NCBI GenBank assembly: GCA_907165135.1
Contig: OU015568.1
Coordinates: 11,602,501 to 11,666,500 of the forward strand
Direction: 5' to 3'
From: Oikopleura dioica
Lineage: Eukaryota > Chordata > Appendicularia > Copelata > Oikopleuridae
Length of the DNA stretch: 64,000 nucleotides
Of this stretch, positions 11,595-24,205 are shown one piece after another. Numbering within the stretch: position 1 is the stretch's first letter; the number at the start of each line of letters is the position of its first letter. A model generated the notes under the pieces. The model had not been told where the DNA came from. It saw only the letters and a program-made list of their open reading frames with translations, and did no database searches. A program made the translations under genes and the position numbers.

Positions 11595-14349
11595 ATGGAC
11601 CTCAACACCCTAGACAATCACCATCCTGGTACTCTTGAAGTACTCCAGGAGCTCAATTTGAGCAACAACCCGCTAGCTGGCTATGCACCCGAGTTCGAAG
11701 AGGAAGACGAAGAAAATGAGAACCAAGTTGTTTATGAAAGCAAGGTCTGCATTCCATCCGGTATTCTTTTATTAATCTACTTAGGTGGACACCAGTCAAA
11801 ACACCCAAAATGCAGAGGATATGTTCATGCTCCAGAAAACTGAAGACTCAGAAGGCAATTCCGCTCCTTCCGCTTCAGATGAGCTTTCAGTTGAGAATTC
11901 TACCGGAAGCGACTCCCAGAGCATCCAATACGACCAGAAACCAATCCTATCCCTAGAACCTCAGCAAGCTTCAGTTCCTTCTGTTCCCTCAGTTGCATCC
12001 TCTATCCCATCAGCGAACGGGAATTTCGTCGTTTACGACGATGAAAACAACGTCTTTGATGTCAAAACACATACAGAGCAAATCGATGATGTCCAGAGTT
12101 ACGAACTTGCTCCAGTTGATGATAGGAAAGCGTCAAAAATATTCATATAAAAATTTATCTTCAGATGACCTTAGCTTCTTGTTTTTGACGTCAAAAAAAG
12201 ACAAGTGATTTCTATTCCCGATAATATGGAAATTCAAAAGACAGCAGAGGAACTCAATGACAGTAAATTCCATGTCTTTCAGCTCCAGGATGTCATCGAA
12301 AACGTCCACCGCACCGAAAACTTCAGAGAACAAATGATCGGCTCTCTGAAGCTTAATATGGCGAGCCAACAGAGAATAAAAGATGTCATCAAGAGACTTG
12401 GCATTCGACTATCGGCGGTCAAAGAGCGTCACATGGTCGTCTTTGGGATGATTAACGGTGTTTCGGACAGAAATCGGGGGAGGAAGAGCATGAATTTGCC
12501 GATGTTCAGCAATGGCTACTTTTGTCAGTCGGATACCGGTTGGCGCGTCCCACCGGGCGTAAGCGATAACGACTTGGAGAAACAGAAGATATGTGAGCCC
12601 TTCGAGTCGGTCAACCAAGATCCTCCAAGAAAATGGTCGCCGGAAGAAGACAGAGCCTTGAAGAAGGGTGTTATCGAGGCAGCTTCAAGACCCGTCCTGA
12701 GAACAGTAAGGCAGTCAATGAAAAAGGCTCAGAAAGAATCGATGGACTCGAAGCTCAAAAAACTCAACACAGATCTCCACAAGCTCAGCAAACAATCCGA
12801 AAGAGATCTGATCGGTGGAAGACATCAGGAATACGATTGGGAAGTCACTTCGATTACCCATCTAAAGAGTCTGAGAACTCCTGACGAGTGTCGATTAAGA
12901 TGGTCAAACGCGGCACATTTAGATATCAAGCGATCGCACTGGTCAAGCGATGAGAAAAAGAACCTGCGAAAGTGGGTTAAGAAATTCGGCGAAACTGGAT
13001 GTTGGAGGAAAATCTCCGAAAAGATGGTCAGCAGAACTGCCATTCAGTGTTGCGTCCAGTGGACTAAAATGCAGCAGGACGAAGAAAAGGGAAGACCGTG
13101 GACGAAAGAAGAAGATAGAATTCTGCTCAAAGCAGTTGAAGAAAGTCAACTTCATGAAGACGGTCATTTGGGAGTTAGCTGGAACACGGTAGCTGCTCAA
13201 ATCAACGGAAGAACACCGCAGGTATAATTACACTGACGATAACTAAACTAACAATATTTCTAGCAATGTACACACCGCTGGAAGAAGTCTGTCGATCCAA
13301 AGATCAAGCGAGGCGGCTGGGACATTAGGGAGGACGTGAAACTCCTCCGCGCTGTTCAAGAAATGGGAGAAGAGTGGGCGCGGATCCGAGACTCAAAAGT
13401 GCTCGAAGATGCGGATGGGAGCTTCAGAACTGACATGCAGATGCGTGATCGTTATCACAACGCTCTGAGCCATGGGCATATTCGAGGACCTTGGACGCAA
13501 GAGGAAGATAAACTTCTTGAAGAAGGCCATAAAATTTATGGAAATCAGGTATTTCGAGATGTTGTTTCTCTTTTTTATTCATTTTTAGTGGACGATGGTT
13601 GCTTTGCATGTACAAACGCGTAACGATGGTCAGTGCCTGAAACGATGGCATCTAAGAGAAGATCATATTGCGAGGAAAAAGCCCATCCCGTACATAAAAT
13701 CGACAAAAGCATGTAAAGTTGAGAAGATTCGCACGCTCAAGAAAGCGATCGCACTGGAAGCTCACGAAAAAGCCTGCCACAAGCAAGTCGCTCGTGATCC
13801 AAATCTTGTCATCTTGAACAGGGACATTTATCATAAAGATCCTGCTAGTAAGTTATCACACTTTTTCTCTCGTAATTATTATTTTTAGCACTTGTGGAGC
13901 AGAACAAAGATGCGATGTTCAACATGTATCCAGACCTTTATGGAAGAGAAAAGAACCCTCTACCTGCGCTTCTGGCACCTGAGAATACTGACAATTCGTG
14001 CACAGCGCTGGTACCCAAGAAGCTGGATGACAAGGGCTACCAGCCAGATACATTCAAACGCTTCCAGGATGTCATCTCTCGAATGCGTAACAAGGGCAAA
14101 GCGGCAGAAAACGGGCTTTTCTTCAAACACATCATCGGAAATCTCAAATTCAAGAACTGGAAAGGACAGCATTTTGGGAAACTTTTACGAACTGCTGACA
14201 AATGCAAGGACCCAAACGTCTGGATTCCCCCCTCTGCTGTACCGATGAAACTCACTGAGATGCTCTTTGATTCGGTGGAGAGAAAGAAGATTGAAACAAG
14301 AGCGCAATTTTTAAGTAACCGACCTAGTGTCGAGAGAAGGAAAGGATAA
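11595..14349 (+). CDS. SNAPC4: SNAPC4 (SNAP190), Myb-repeat subunit of the snRNA-activating complex
   Basis: Six exons (11595-11744, 11785-12114, 12175-13221, 13264-13548, 13589-13847, 13889-14349) sum to 2,532 nt, or 843 aa. The middle holds consecutive SANT/Myb repeats with the expected tryptophans: RKWSPEEDRALKKG, RSHWSSDEKKNLRKWV, GRPWTKEEDRILLKAV, GGWDIREDVKLLRAV and GPWTQEEDKLLEEG. Each is followed by a recognition helix with QC-x2-RW or QMRDRY. The GRTPQQCTHRWKKSVDPKIK stretch is diagnostic of SNAPC4. SNAPc recognises the proximal sequence element of snRNA genes for Pol II and Pol III. The N-terminal 110 residues are acidic and Ser/Pro-rich. The exon 2 donor (CCA|GTTGAT) is weak and chosen by phase. 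The protein is shorter than vertebrate SNAPC4. Confidence 0.9.
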
Positions 14350-14431
14350 CAGAAATTTCAAGATTGTTTTAAAGTAAAAAACTTTTATTATCCACTGAAG
14401 ACGACGAAATCAACTAAAGGCAATTCTAAAA

Positions 14432-14824
14432 ATGACACTTTCGGCCTCTGTTGCCTTGCGAACAGCGGCTCCAGAAGTAACGATGATGGAAGGTGATCCT
14501 GAAACACTAGAGGCCGAGCTAAACTCAGCCATGCAGAGCGGTGGCAACGAATATGCTGAGCCTCGAATGGCTTCTGAACAACCCGACCCCACATACGAGA
14601 ATTATTCCAACTTTTCCGGAAACTTACCCATTCCAATGAATCACTATACACCGCTTGCTTGTTTGCCAGGGCCGAGTTCCAGACCTGATTTCGAGGCTGA
14701 ACCTCTCTCGAATGAAACTCTCCGCGTTGGAGGTCGATATGTACTCCTCGATGAAAGAGATCAAGAACGCACTGCTGTTGAGCTGGATCAAATGTTCGAC
14801 GCCGTGATGGTAGATGCCCCTTAG
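14432..14824 (+). CDS. Hypothetical acidic protein, 130 aa, directly downstream of SNAPC4
   Basis: A single-exon frame starts 82 bp after the SNAPC4 stop on the same strand and is followed by AATAAA-like signals at about 14902. Such spacing is compatible with an operon. The sequence is acidic and rich in Met, Glu and Asn, with a conserved-looking end (GGRYVLLDERDQERTAVELD). It has no signal peptide or membrane segment. I do not recognise it. The opposite strand is also open over 14388-14984, but the plus-strand reading has a better start, a balanced composition and a poly(A) signal. Confidence 0.45.
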   Translation: MTLSASVALRTAAPEVTMMEGDPETLEAELNSAMQSGGNEYAEPRMASEQPDPTYENYSNFSGNLPIPMNHYTPLACLPGPSSRPDFEAEPLSNETLRVGGRYVLLDERDQERTAVELDQMFDAVMVDAP

Positions 14825-15108
14825 AATGTAGGCCGATAACTATGGCTACTGTATTATAAAAACTCCTGACTGAAAAGAACTTCGAGTGCGAAGGGGCTGT
14901 AAAATAAATTAATAAAAAACAAATCACAAAACTTGAGTTTGAATTTTCTCGAATTCGGTTATTATCTTTGATATATTTTCGCAAAAATAGACATAAAATG
15001 CGCAGGATTTCTCCCCTAGTTTGTCAGAATAATGCAGGTCACAGAAAGGTCAACGAATGAATCTTATCCCATGTGAGAGCCCGCTTTTGATTTTTCGCAC
15101 AGAGAGCC

Positions 15109-18100
15109 ATGTTGGCGAAGGCAGGAACTTTATCCTTTTTGGCCTCGGTCAGCGCAGTAAACGTCGATGTATCTTCTTGCGTTGGATATACTGTCGAAGT
15201 AGATAATAACTACCGTTTCATTCATGAAGACGACTCATCAGTCACTATCCAGATTTTGAATGTGTTCAGCACTGATCCTCAGGTGAATTTCATCCACGTT
15301 AATTTTATATTTATTGACTAAGGACCCATCTTATCTCGGAGCAGATGGTGTTCTTCGCCTCACATTTCCATCCCTTCCAGCTATCGATTCTTATTCCTTT
15401 GGATACCCTATTGATAGCGTCACAGAGGACGGAAACTCTCTCAATTTCGAGCTAGCGGATGCTGCCGTAGGAAGCTTCATCCTCGCGTCTAGCTTTACTG
15501 CAAACTACGTTCTTCCTCGACCCCAGGAGCAACTAGTTCCATCAACAATGGAATACTGCCAGAGTACCGTGGAACCAACAGATCCACCACTGACCATCGA
15601 TTCTTGTATTCAGGAGAAAATGGACGCAAAATGTGCCCAAACAAATAAAGCTGCTTGTCCCAACTTTGAATACGCTAGGTTTAATATCGAGACCGGAAAA
15701 TATCGATGCTATGAAAGTGTTTCGAACGATTTCATCGTCAGCTCTTGCTTCGACTCTGAGAATAACCGAGTTGATTGCGCTTCTTATGGACCGGACACTC
15801 CATTTTGCAACCTTCCTAATCTCGCTGATATTCGAACAGAGGGTTGTGATGCTCCCCCAGAAGAGTGCTGTGTTGACCACACCGATGATATCACCATCTC
15901 CAACACTTGGGCATCCCAGTCTTGCAATAATCAGTGTATGACTTTGACCAGTACAAACACAGATTCATCTGCTGGAAAGAAAATCACTGTTCAGTTTGAT
16001 GATCTGGTCGAATTTCCATCCGTTCTTCCTTATCCAATCGACTTCGTTTCAAATCTAGGTGGTAACAAGTTTGAGATCAACTTCCTCGCCGACCAAGACA
16101 ATCCGATGTCATTCAACATCAATTTGGATGGACTTGCTTCTCAAGTAATTGAAGTCTTCGTTTGCGGTGAATGCGTTGAGACAACAACATCAACAACTGT
16201 TGCGTCGACAACAACGACTACTGAAGCTGGTCAGACAACTACTACAGGTGCGCCAAGTCCAGTTGGATGCTTCCCAGTTCCTGGGTTCAGTTACACGCAG
16301 GTCGAAAAGTGGCTCGAGGGAGAACAGTTCAAAATCTCAGCTGAGTTTGATGATGATGTTCATGCCAACTCTGGAATTCGAGATGAGAGCTACTTGAAAG
16401 TGACTTTTGACAATATTCCCGACGGAACAGATCTTCAAGCATACTGGCCATTCGAAACTGGTACCATCAGTGGAAATTCCATCGACTTTTCTGTGGTCGA
16501 TTATGTTTCAGGAACAAATGTCGCCAACCTTGAGTTTCAGCTTCGATTTTCCAGCCAAATTTCTGAATCTTTGACTCTGAACTCATTGGAAATTTGCCAC
16601 GAGAGCAGTCCAACTGAAGGGCCACCGATTACATCTCCCCTTACTGATAGTTCTTTCTGTGAGGATGCAACGCTTTCTATGAAACAAGCGTGGACTGCTC
16701 GCGGTTTCATGGATCTCTATCTTAATCACAATGTCCAAGAGACCTATGTCACTGGTGATTACATTGAAGTTGGTTTTGATGGACCTATTGGAGTCCAACA
16801 GGTCTACTATCCATGGTCTCAAGACCAGTTTGAGGATATGGGAAACAATATCTATCGATTTTTCATTGTTAACGGAGTAACCAACTGGACGGGATCAAAA
16901 GTCGATCATGTTTTCGGACAATTTAGTTTTGTTGGATCGGCAGAGCATTACCCTGACGTTCTCTGGACGCAGATCTGCGACAAAAATGGAGTTGATGGTA
17001 GCACAACGACAACTGTTGAACCCACGGGCCCACCCACTGGATGCCAAGAAGTAACAGTTACGCTCGAATCATCCTGGAGATCTTCTACTGGCGAATTCAA
17101 TATCGAGCCTTTTGTCGCTGATCCACCTATCACAAAAGATGGCTATCTTGATATTCAGTTCTCTGGCCCACTAACATTCACTTCGGTTTATGATCCCTTC
17201 AATGCAAATAATATGGAGGATCTCGGAAACAACAAATATCGCTTCTTCATGGATAGTAACGAATGGTTCCAAGGATGGTCAGGCGCCTTTGCAGGCATGG
17301 ATCCCATGGGCCAAGCGACTTTCTCAGGCGCGGCTGGTAATTTCCCTACTGCTGTCAGCGCTTCTATCTGTACTGGTACTGATCCAACAACTACTACACC
17401 TACTACAACAACCACAACTCCGACGACAACAACTACTACCACTACTACCACAACCACCTCAACTACTACTAAAACAACAACTACGACTCCAACAACCACG
17501 ACAACGACTCCAACAACCACGACAACCACGCCAACAACTACGACGACCACACCAACAACGACTTCAACGACAGATGAATCAACAACGCCATCTCCAGATC
17601 TTGTCTGCCAAGACGTTCTTGTTGCCGCCCAAAACTTCTGGACAGATGCAGGCATCGGCCAGGCGCAGTTTTACATCCAGTCTCGGGTTTTGGAACATGC
17701 TATTCCTAGTGATGGCTATCTTGAAATTGAGTTCAGCAAGGCAGTAACCGTTGAGGATTTGTCTCATCCTTTCGAAGAATCCGATCCAGCTGGACTTTAC
17801 AGCTACCTATCCGACTCCAAAATCAGAGCTCACTTCGACTCTACTGATTTCCCCGGCTGGACTGGTGAAGTTCCAGATACTTACTTTGGACTGATGAGCT
17901 TCGCTGGTGAAGCAACCCCAGAAAATCTTCCCTCCGTTCTTTCCGCAAAACTTTGTTTTGGTGATGATTCTTCTACTTCAACAACTGTTGGCTCAACGAC
18001 TACGAATGAACCACCAACGAATCCCCCAGGAATGACAGATGCTTCTCTCTGCGATTCCCTCGAGGTCTGGGTAGATTCATCTTGGGTCCAACGTGGATGG

Positions 18101-18415
18101 ATGAACATTCGCATGTCTAGCGATGCTCTCACAAGAAACTACGAACCGAACGACTATATCGAGATCCTTTTCTCTAAAGGCGTAACATTTGAGAGGGTAT
18201 GGAATCCACTGAAGGAAAGCCTCAATAAAGTTGAAGATCTTGGGGACTTCGCTCATCGATTGTTTTTCTGGTGGCAATTTCATGGATACACTGCACCTTC
18301 CTTTGAACCGGTATCTATTGCTCAACTGAGCTACACAGGTAACGCAGCGAATTACCCGGAAATTATTGCTGCTCAAATCTGCCCTAAATCCGCACTCCCT
18401 CCAGGTATTTTATAA
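15109..18415 (+). CDS. Large secreted protein with repeated Trp/Cys-bounded modules and Thr-rich linkers (candidate house/matrix protein)
   Basis: Two exons (15109-15282, 15323-18415) sum to 3,267 nt, or 1,088 aa. A signal peptide (MLAKAGTLSFLASVSA) is followed by an N-terminal Cys-rich region (to ~340), then modules at about residues 373-490, 503-611, 630-742, 818-937 and 967-1080. Typical modules begin with a Cys and a W-x3-G/S, contain YIEI-F(S/D) and a G-W-(S/T)-G motif, then FG-x3-F-x-G and P-x5-IC. Linkers are mucin-like, the longest at ~745-814, almost pure Thr with Pro. The W/G/FG-x3-F-x-G/P-C order resembles family-2 carbohydrate-binding modules. That is a faint similarity I infer, not an established assignment. 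The reading ends at 18415, but CCAG|GTATTT could instead be a donor to further exons. Confidence 0.75.
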
Positions 18416-18634
18416 CAAAATATTTTTATATTTTCGAAATTTTCGGTCAAAGAATTGCACAATGTTCATGTTCAAATTTAATGAGTAGTCAGAATTTTCT
18501 GAAAAAGACATCAAGTTCAGTAAATATGCGTTTACTCAAGGTAAGTAAATAAACACTCGCGGGCCTTAAAGTGTTCTGCTTGATCTTCGGCACTACAGAA
18601 TAAACTCGAGACTCGGGATTGATTCTACAGAAGA

Positions 18635-19787
18635 ATGAAAGTTTTCGGAGGAGTTTTCGCCGCTGTTTCAGCTCAGTACTACCCAACTAATCAGTGGGGA
18701 AACCAATACCAAGGTACGAATACAGGATCAATAGGAGTAGTTCAACAACAACAGCAAGGTACGAGATAATACTAGTTAGACTTGTCGTATATTCATTTTC
18801 TAAATTTTTCCGTGATATATCCGTTTAGGTTCTCAAAACAGATGGGGTCAAGGTATGGGTAGCCATCTTCAGGAAGTCGTCGGTCCACATATCCCCGAAA
18901 AATGCTTCATGCGAGATGTTGACATTGACGGAAACATCTGGAGAAGCAACGTTGTTGCCGATGCTACTCGAGTTTATTCCGCTGCTGCTTGCCAGCAATC
19001 CTGCAAAGAATTCGTCAACGCCGGCTGCGAGTGGTTCGTCTGGGAGCGCGACTCAAACGAATGCACTTTGTACAAGGATATCGAGGAGATTGAACATGAT
19101 GTCGACAGCGACGTTAAGTTCACTGGCCCACGAGATGGTTGCCTTGGTTGCCACTTGGAAGGTTTCGATTTTTACCAACGACATGGACGTAACAGCCTCG
19201 TTGGCTATCAAAGAATCGAGACTGTCCAGGTAACACAGAAAGTGTGGAACGGCTCCTAAGAGATTCTAGAGCGTTTTTGAATGCGCGGAAATTTGTGAAT
19301 ACGCTGATGAGTGCGAATATGTGACCTTTGACAAGTCGCGCAAGTTTTGCTACCTTAAATCACCCGAAGCCCGCCGCTACCAAGAATCCAATCCCGATTT
19401 TGATAGCGCCGAAAGTGGATGCAGCAATTCTTACTGCGTCATGATGGTAAAATTGATATGTCAAGGCAATAGCGGTTTTATGAACGGTATTTTTAGAATT
19501 CTGAGCTCACCGATAGCATGTGGTCTAACTTTGACGTTGTAACTCGAGCACCAAATGGTGGTGTTGAAGGTGTCCGAAGCGTAAGTGTCTATATTATGAT
19601 GATGTAGAAATACTAATTTAAGGACGATGATTGCCACCGAATCTGCAGAAATGTGATGGACTGTGAATTCTGGACCTACGACACTGATGATCGTATTTGC
19701 TACCTTCTCAAAAATGCGGACATGCTCGAATATTCCTCGGACAAGATTTCTGGCAAGAAAGACTGCATCGTTCGACATGGACATTGA
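18635..19787 (+). CDS. Secreted protein with three PAN/Apple domains
   Basis: Five exons (18635-18758, 18829-19229, 19270-19446, 19497-19580, 19623-19787) sum to 951 nt, or 316 aa. A short signal peptide (MKVFGGVFAAVSA) precedes a Tyr/Gln/Asn/Gly-rich stretch (~14-55). Three PAN-like domains follow, each with the C-x3-C/C-x5-C-x6-C rhythm: CQQSCKEFVNAGCEWFVWE, CAEICEYADECEYVTFDKSR, and CHRICRNVMDCEFWTYD-x6-CYLL. PAN domains bind protein or carbohydrate ligands outside the cell. The gene follows the module-repeat protein on the same strand, and a poly(A) signal (AATAAA) lies at about 19815. A house or matrix role is inferred from position and type. Confidence 0.85.
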
Positions 19788-19957
19788 ACTGTTTTTACAA
19801 CAATTAATTAGAGTCAATAAAAGGCAAATTTGAGGAAGTGGCTTGGCTGTGTATTGGGATCAGAGACAGTACGGATAGGTTGTTTAGTTTAAATAAGGTT
19901 TGAAATTAAGACTGTGATTTACAGGGCATAATTTGTTTGACATTTTGGAAATCTGGC

Positions 19958-20418
19958 TTAGCCGACAATGTCGCCAGTGAAGTCGAATCGGACGGGCTGA
20001 TCATTGGGGTAGTCGTGGAGGAATTCAAATTCATTGTCCAAACTGGGTTCGAAGTACGGGTCAATGCTCTGATCAGGCCAATATTGTACAGCTGGGGTTC
20101 GGAGGCGGCGGGCATCTCGGCGCTTTTTCTTGAGCAATTTCTGAAGAAATAATGTTAATGCTTGTTTGTAGTGTTATAAGATTAGCTTCGAAAAATTTTT
20201 TAAATTATTACCTTCAATTGTCGAATTGAGAGTGATTCGGGATCGACGCAATCGTTTGTTTTGCGAACTAAATATAAAATAAGTATTTTGTTCATATCCT
20301 TTATCAAATCTCTTGTCTTCTTCTTTCAATCTCTTTACTTACTTTCTTTTTTGCTTCTGCTTCTGTGCGGATAGGCTTGAGCTGTGAGCGCGAGAGTCAA
20401 AATGAGCAAGATGTTCAT
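19958..20418 (-). CDS. Small secreted basic-then-acidic protein, 104 aa
   Basis: Three exons (20418-20343, 20267-20212, 20140-19958) sum to 315 nt. A clear signal peptide (MNILLILTLALTAQA) is followed by a basic segment (RSRSKK, then KKLLKKKRRDARRLR) and an acidic, aromatic C-terminus (DNEFEFLHDYPNDQPVRFDF). Multiple dibasic sites suggest proprotein cleavage, so a precursor of secreted peptides is possible. There is only one cysteine. No family is recognised. A TATA box lies about 75 bp upstream. It is divergent from the ZP gene at 21057. Confidence 0.7.
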
Positions 20419-20492
20419 TTTGTTTAAATATCTTTTAAATAAAGGGAAGGTTGGTTAATTTAAATAATGAGTCTTCTGAAGAAGAAAATTGG

Positions 20493-20499
20493 TTTTATA
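20493..20499 (-). promoter_or_regulatory. TATA box of the small secreted gene
   Basis: TATAAAA on the minus strand, in a GC-flanked context (GGCGCGGGTATAAAACC), lies 75 bp upstream of the ATG at 20418. Confidence 0.5.
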
Positions 20500-20981
20500 C
20501 CCGCGCCAAAAGGTCAGTAGTCGTAACAGTGGCGCTTTCGATAATTTCAATCGGCGAGGTGGCGTAATTAGGTAGTCAAAGATGCTGCACTTCACCATTT
20601 ATTTGGCGCCAGGCAACTCCTAATAACTATTTTTATTTACGTCAAAGGAATGCTGATCTTTTGTTATAAGACACGATACATATAATCATTATATCATGAT
20701 TATCATTCGTGTGACCTCACGCGACTTCAAAATTGTAAAGAAGAAGTAAATCTTCTTGTCTTCTGGAGAGGTAAATATTTTCAAGTTTCAGGAATTTATA
20801 GCGTCTCCTCGAAAATACTCGAAAATCGGTGAGCCTTGCGCAGCGCAATAACGGAAGAATCGCATAAGAACTGGAATTTATTGAGAAAGAATCACCCGCT
20901 TTCTCCGAAGACTCGTCAAAACCTTCTTCGATAAGCTCGCGGTTCTTATCTCTAACGTCACATGTCGGACATCTTTGGTGA

Positions 20982-20987
20982 TATAAA
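20982..20987 (+). promoter_or_regulatory. TATA box of the ZP-domain gene
   Basis: TATAAA lies 70 bp upstream of the ATG at 21057, a spacing that leaves a short 5' leader. It is the counterpart of the TATA box of the divergent gene; together they divide the 638-bp intergenic region. Confidence 0.45.
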
Positions 20988-21056
20988 TTCATCCCGTTGC
21001 GGAAATAGCTTAATTGAACAACGATAAGTTGGTAATAACAGAGAATTTGTATAATT

Positions 21057-23183
21057 ATGCGTTGTGCGTTAATTTCTACGTTCATAGCAGCCAGTGATGT
21101 ACTGGCAGATACAGATTGCGGAAAACTCCAAGGGCCACTTTCAGGACTTGAATGTGGAGAGGAAAGGTGGTGTTCGAATGGTTTTACTTGCAATATTCAA
21201 GGTACGTGTACTTGTAACCGAAAATAACCGTGAATTATTTACTGCTTTGTCCTCTTTTCGAATCAATCAATCAATTAAGCGGACTCCTGCGACTACACAT
21301 GCGAAGAAAATTGCCCTTCGGTGATCTTAATAGGAAATGCTCCCACTGATGAAGATTTACCCGGGCGCCAGGAGACCTCCGTTCTTGGGGAAGTTTGTCA
21401 AAGCTCTGCCTTTGAAGACCGGAGAAAGGACCTCGAGCATTATAAGTGCTCAATGAGGTAGGGAAGAGCTTGATTTAATCGTGTTCTATTGATGTTCTTT
21501 TAAGTAATGAGGGCTTGATAGTCAGTGTCACCGTTCCGGATGTCGTCAGATTGTACGACTGGGACACGCGCAAGATTACTCTTATTCCAAAGTCTGTAGC
21601 GGACAAACAGGAACAGTTGACAAAAATACTTCTGCATTCCGTTCTCTCAAGAATTTCAGTAAGTCAACTCGCTCTCAGGATCCTAAGAAGCCAACAACTG
21701 TATTTGAAAGCATCGGCGCTACTGATCAGAATGCCTGCATCGGAATCGCTAGTAATGGTTTCGTCCATTTTAACGTCTCGCAAAACGAAAACTGTCGATT
21801 TGACAAATCCGATTTTGACAATGGAATGCATGAGTACAAGTTCACCGTGGGATACGATGATTTAGTCGACGATACAAATCCCTTGAAAGACGGCACATTT
21901 CCGGTTATTAAATACGGTCGTCAATGGGATCTTAGGTTAGTTTGACACTAGCAATATCCGGCGGATATTGGCCGGATGAAACATTCTGGCGGGTTTTTTC
22001 ATGCCTTGAACTTCAAGGTTAAGATTATGTAATATGATAATAGCTTATAAGTAGTTAGCTAGAAAGCATATGCTGCTATAGCAAAAGAATTCAACTTGTT
22101 GTATTTTAGCTGCTCTCTCGATGGGCTCGGAGCTAACTCAGTCGAGGTCTCCGCTAGCGGTGATAGACTGCTGGACCTAATGGATGACACCGAAAAAATC
22201 GACTTCGATCTTGAAGTTTTCGGCGCAAATGACTTTAAAACTCCCTTCACGACGAAAAACATTGATCCAATGGTGGAAGAAATTCCGTATGCTTACTTCA
22301 AAGCGTCCGCTTTTATCAAGAATGAATTCCCAGACGACGAAACTGATCATTTTCTGCATATAAAAAGATGTAACGCAGAGCTCATTGATACTTCTGGACA
22401 GTCGCTGCAGACACAGCGATTACTATTCAAGGGGTGCAAAGAAGACAATGCCTTTGCAGATAGAAATGTTCTCCGTAAGAAACGATTATCATCTTCTTTT
22501 TAATGAAAAGCATTCAGAATACGATCGAGTTCTTATGGACGCATACAACAGCGATTATTTCCGTCTTCATCTGTGGAAGCCACACGGGTACGGAGAGTAT
22601 GAATTCTCCGTGACATGCCACATGTCTGTCTGCACGATGGCGGATGTTCTAGCTGGAAATAAACATTGCATTGATAATTGCGATCGCTACGATGCATTTA
22701 AAAGGTAAACGTATTAACTCTTTACAAAATTGCAAACCGTTTTTCAGTAATGGTAGAAAGCGAAGATCTACTACCTTTGATGAGTCCTTGATCCCTCGAC
22801 ATGAAGTTTCGAAAACCATCCGTATAAAATTTCTTGAGCACGGCAGCGCCCCCTCTCCCAAGATAATTCATATTAGCGATGATATCATTTCCCTCCCAGA
22901 CATAGAAGTTCTTGATAATAAGAACCGTTTCGTCCCCCTCGATGTATATTATCACGAAAATAATGTAGAATCTAGTGGGGAAGAATTCAAGCCGGAAATA
23001 ACCCTCAAAATTTCACCCGATAATTCTGTTGATGATGAGCATCGCTTTCCAACAGAAATCAGGAATATCCCGGAGAATAATTTCCAATTGAACAACAGAA
23101 ACATCGCTCTTATTTCAATCGGGATTATTTGCATCAACGCGTTTGTCCTTATTTTAATCATATCAAGATGCAAACAAAACTAG
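21057..23183 (+). CDS. ZP-domain type I membrane protein with furin site
   Basis: Seven exons (21057-21201, 21280-21457, 21505-21615, 21660-21935, 22110-22474, 22518-22704, 22748-23183) sum to 1,698 nt, or 565 aa. The order is signal peptide (MRCALISTFIAASDVLA), a short Cys-rich region (C-x6-C and C-x2-C-x4-C), ZP-N and ZP-C halves, the furin site RKRR after exon 6 in the usual cleavage position, and a C-terminal transmembrane helix (IALISIGIICINAFVLILII) with a short basic tail. ZP modules polymerise into extracellular filaments after cleavage releases the external hydrophobic patch. This fits a surface coat or house component next to the other secreted genes. The exon 3-4 join (GAACA|GTTGAC) was chosen by phase. 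Confidence 0.85.
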
Positions 23184-24205
23184 ATGTTGTGCTCAACCTG
23201 CTGATTATTTCTCACCTTCACTGCCAATTTACGTTAAATGCCCCTATAAACTGCTGTACGACAATAAACCTCTACTATCTCCTCTGAAAATGCCACTCGA
23301 ATATATAGCTGTAAATTCAAGACATAAAAATATCAGCTACGGCGCCATGAGGTGACATAAATGCGCCTAATAAACGACTTTTTGACGTCGCTTGATTGCT
23401 AAGTTAGCTAACAACTTGCAAGTCGGGAGACTCACGAGTCGTGCTCGTGGGTAAGCCGTGAATGGTGTTTTCTATTGACGTAAAAATCGTAAGGTCAATT
23501 GCTACTTCGTCTAAATTGCTGGTCTAAGAACGCGGGAATTTAGTGATCTTCAATTCCTTGGAATAAGATCACAACAACTCTCTTGTTTGAGCCATTTCGT
23601 ATTGTATTGAAGATAGAACACGTAGATAGTGTTGTTAGCTAGTCGACTACTCACTATATCAGTCACCGCAGATATAAACGCAGGATAGCACTTCAAATTT
23701 GTAAGGGGCAGAAGTTGAAAAGGAAATAAGGAATAAAAACGATCCAAGTCATTCGCGAAGTAAAATAACCATTCGTTGCCAACATAAATTTTACCAAAAT
23801 GCAGCAAGCGCTATTTGAAAGTACTATATTTCAAACCGCGCAGGCAAATATTGGCAAAGGAAACTCAAAAACTTTCGAAAACTGAAAACAAGCGACCTAA
23901 GAAATCAACGCAAGAATAAACAATTTGTCGGGTTTAGTGCAGCGTTAAAAGATTGTTCGACAAACGATTACTTTTTCAAGGAGATATGCTAGAAACATGA
24001 GACTCTCATGATGAGAGAAGCTCCGCCACGATTTAAGGGGTGATTTGGCTATTCTTTTAGTAGATTTGATCTTCTATTCAAAGATGGACATAACAAAAAG
24101 AGCCTCCAGTGAAGGAGAAAAAAAGATTGGTTTAAAGATTTAGTTTTGACAGAAATAGAATTGTTTGATGAAACGGTAAAGATGAGTGCCACGAATTCAG
24201 CGCCA
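23184..24205. other. Intergenic, 1.0 kb, nothing assigned
   Basis: This gap lies between the converging ZP and UCK genes. An AATAAA at about 23264 probably ends the ZP transcript. The remainder shows no coding frame, repeat or RNA structure that I can support. Confidence 0.4.

Noticed and set aside
14388-14984. 198-codon minus-strand frame
   Set aside because: It is the antisense of the better-supported 130-aa plus-strand gene. Its composition (many S, F, R, H) is typical of a shadow frame.
17188-17655. Val-rich minus-strand frame
   Set aside because: Antisense of the Thr-rich linker of the secreted module protein.
20717-21193. 158-codon minus-strand frame over the ZP gene start
   Set aside because: It overlaps the signal-peptide exon and TATA box of the well-supported plus-strand ZP gene and has no plausible splice partners.
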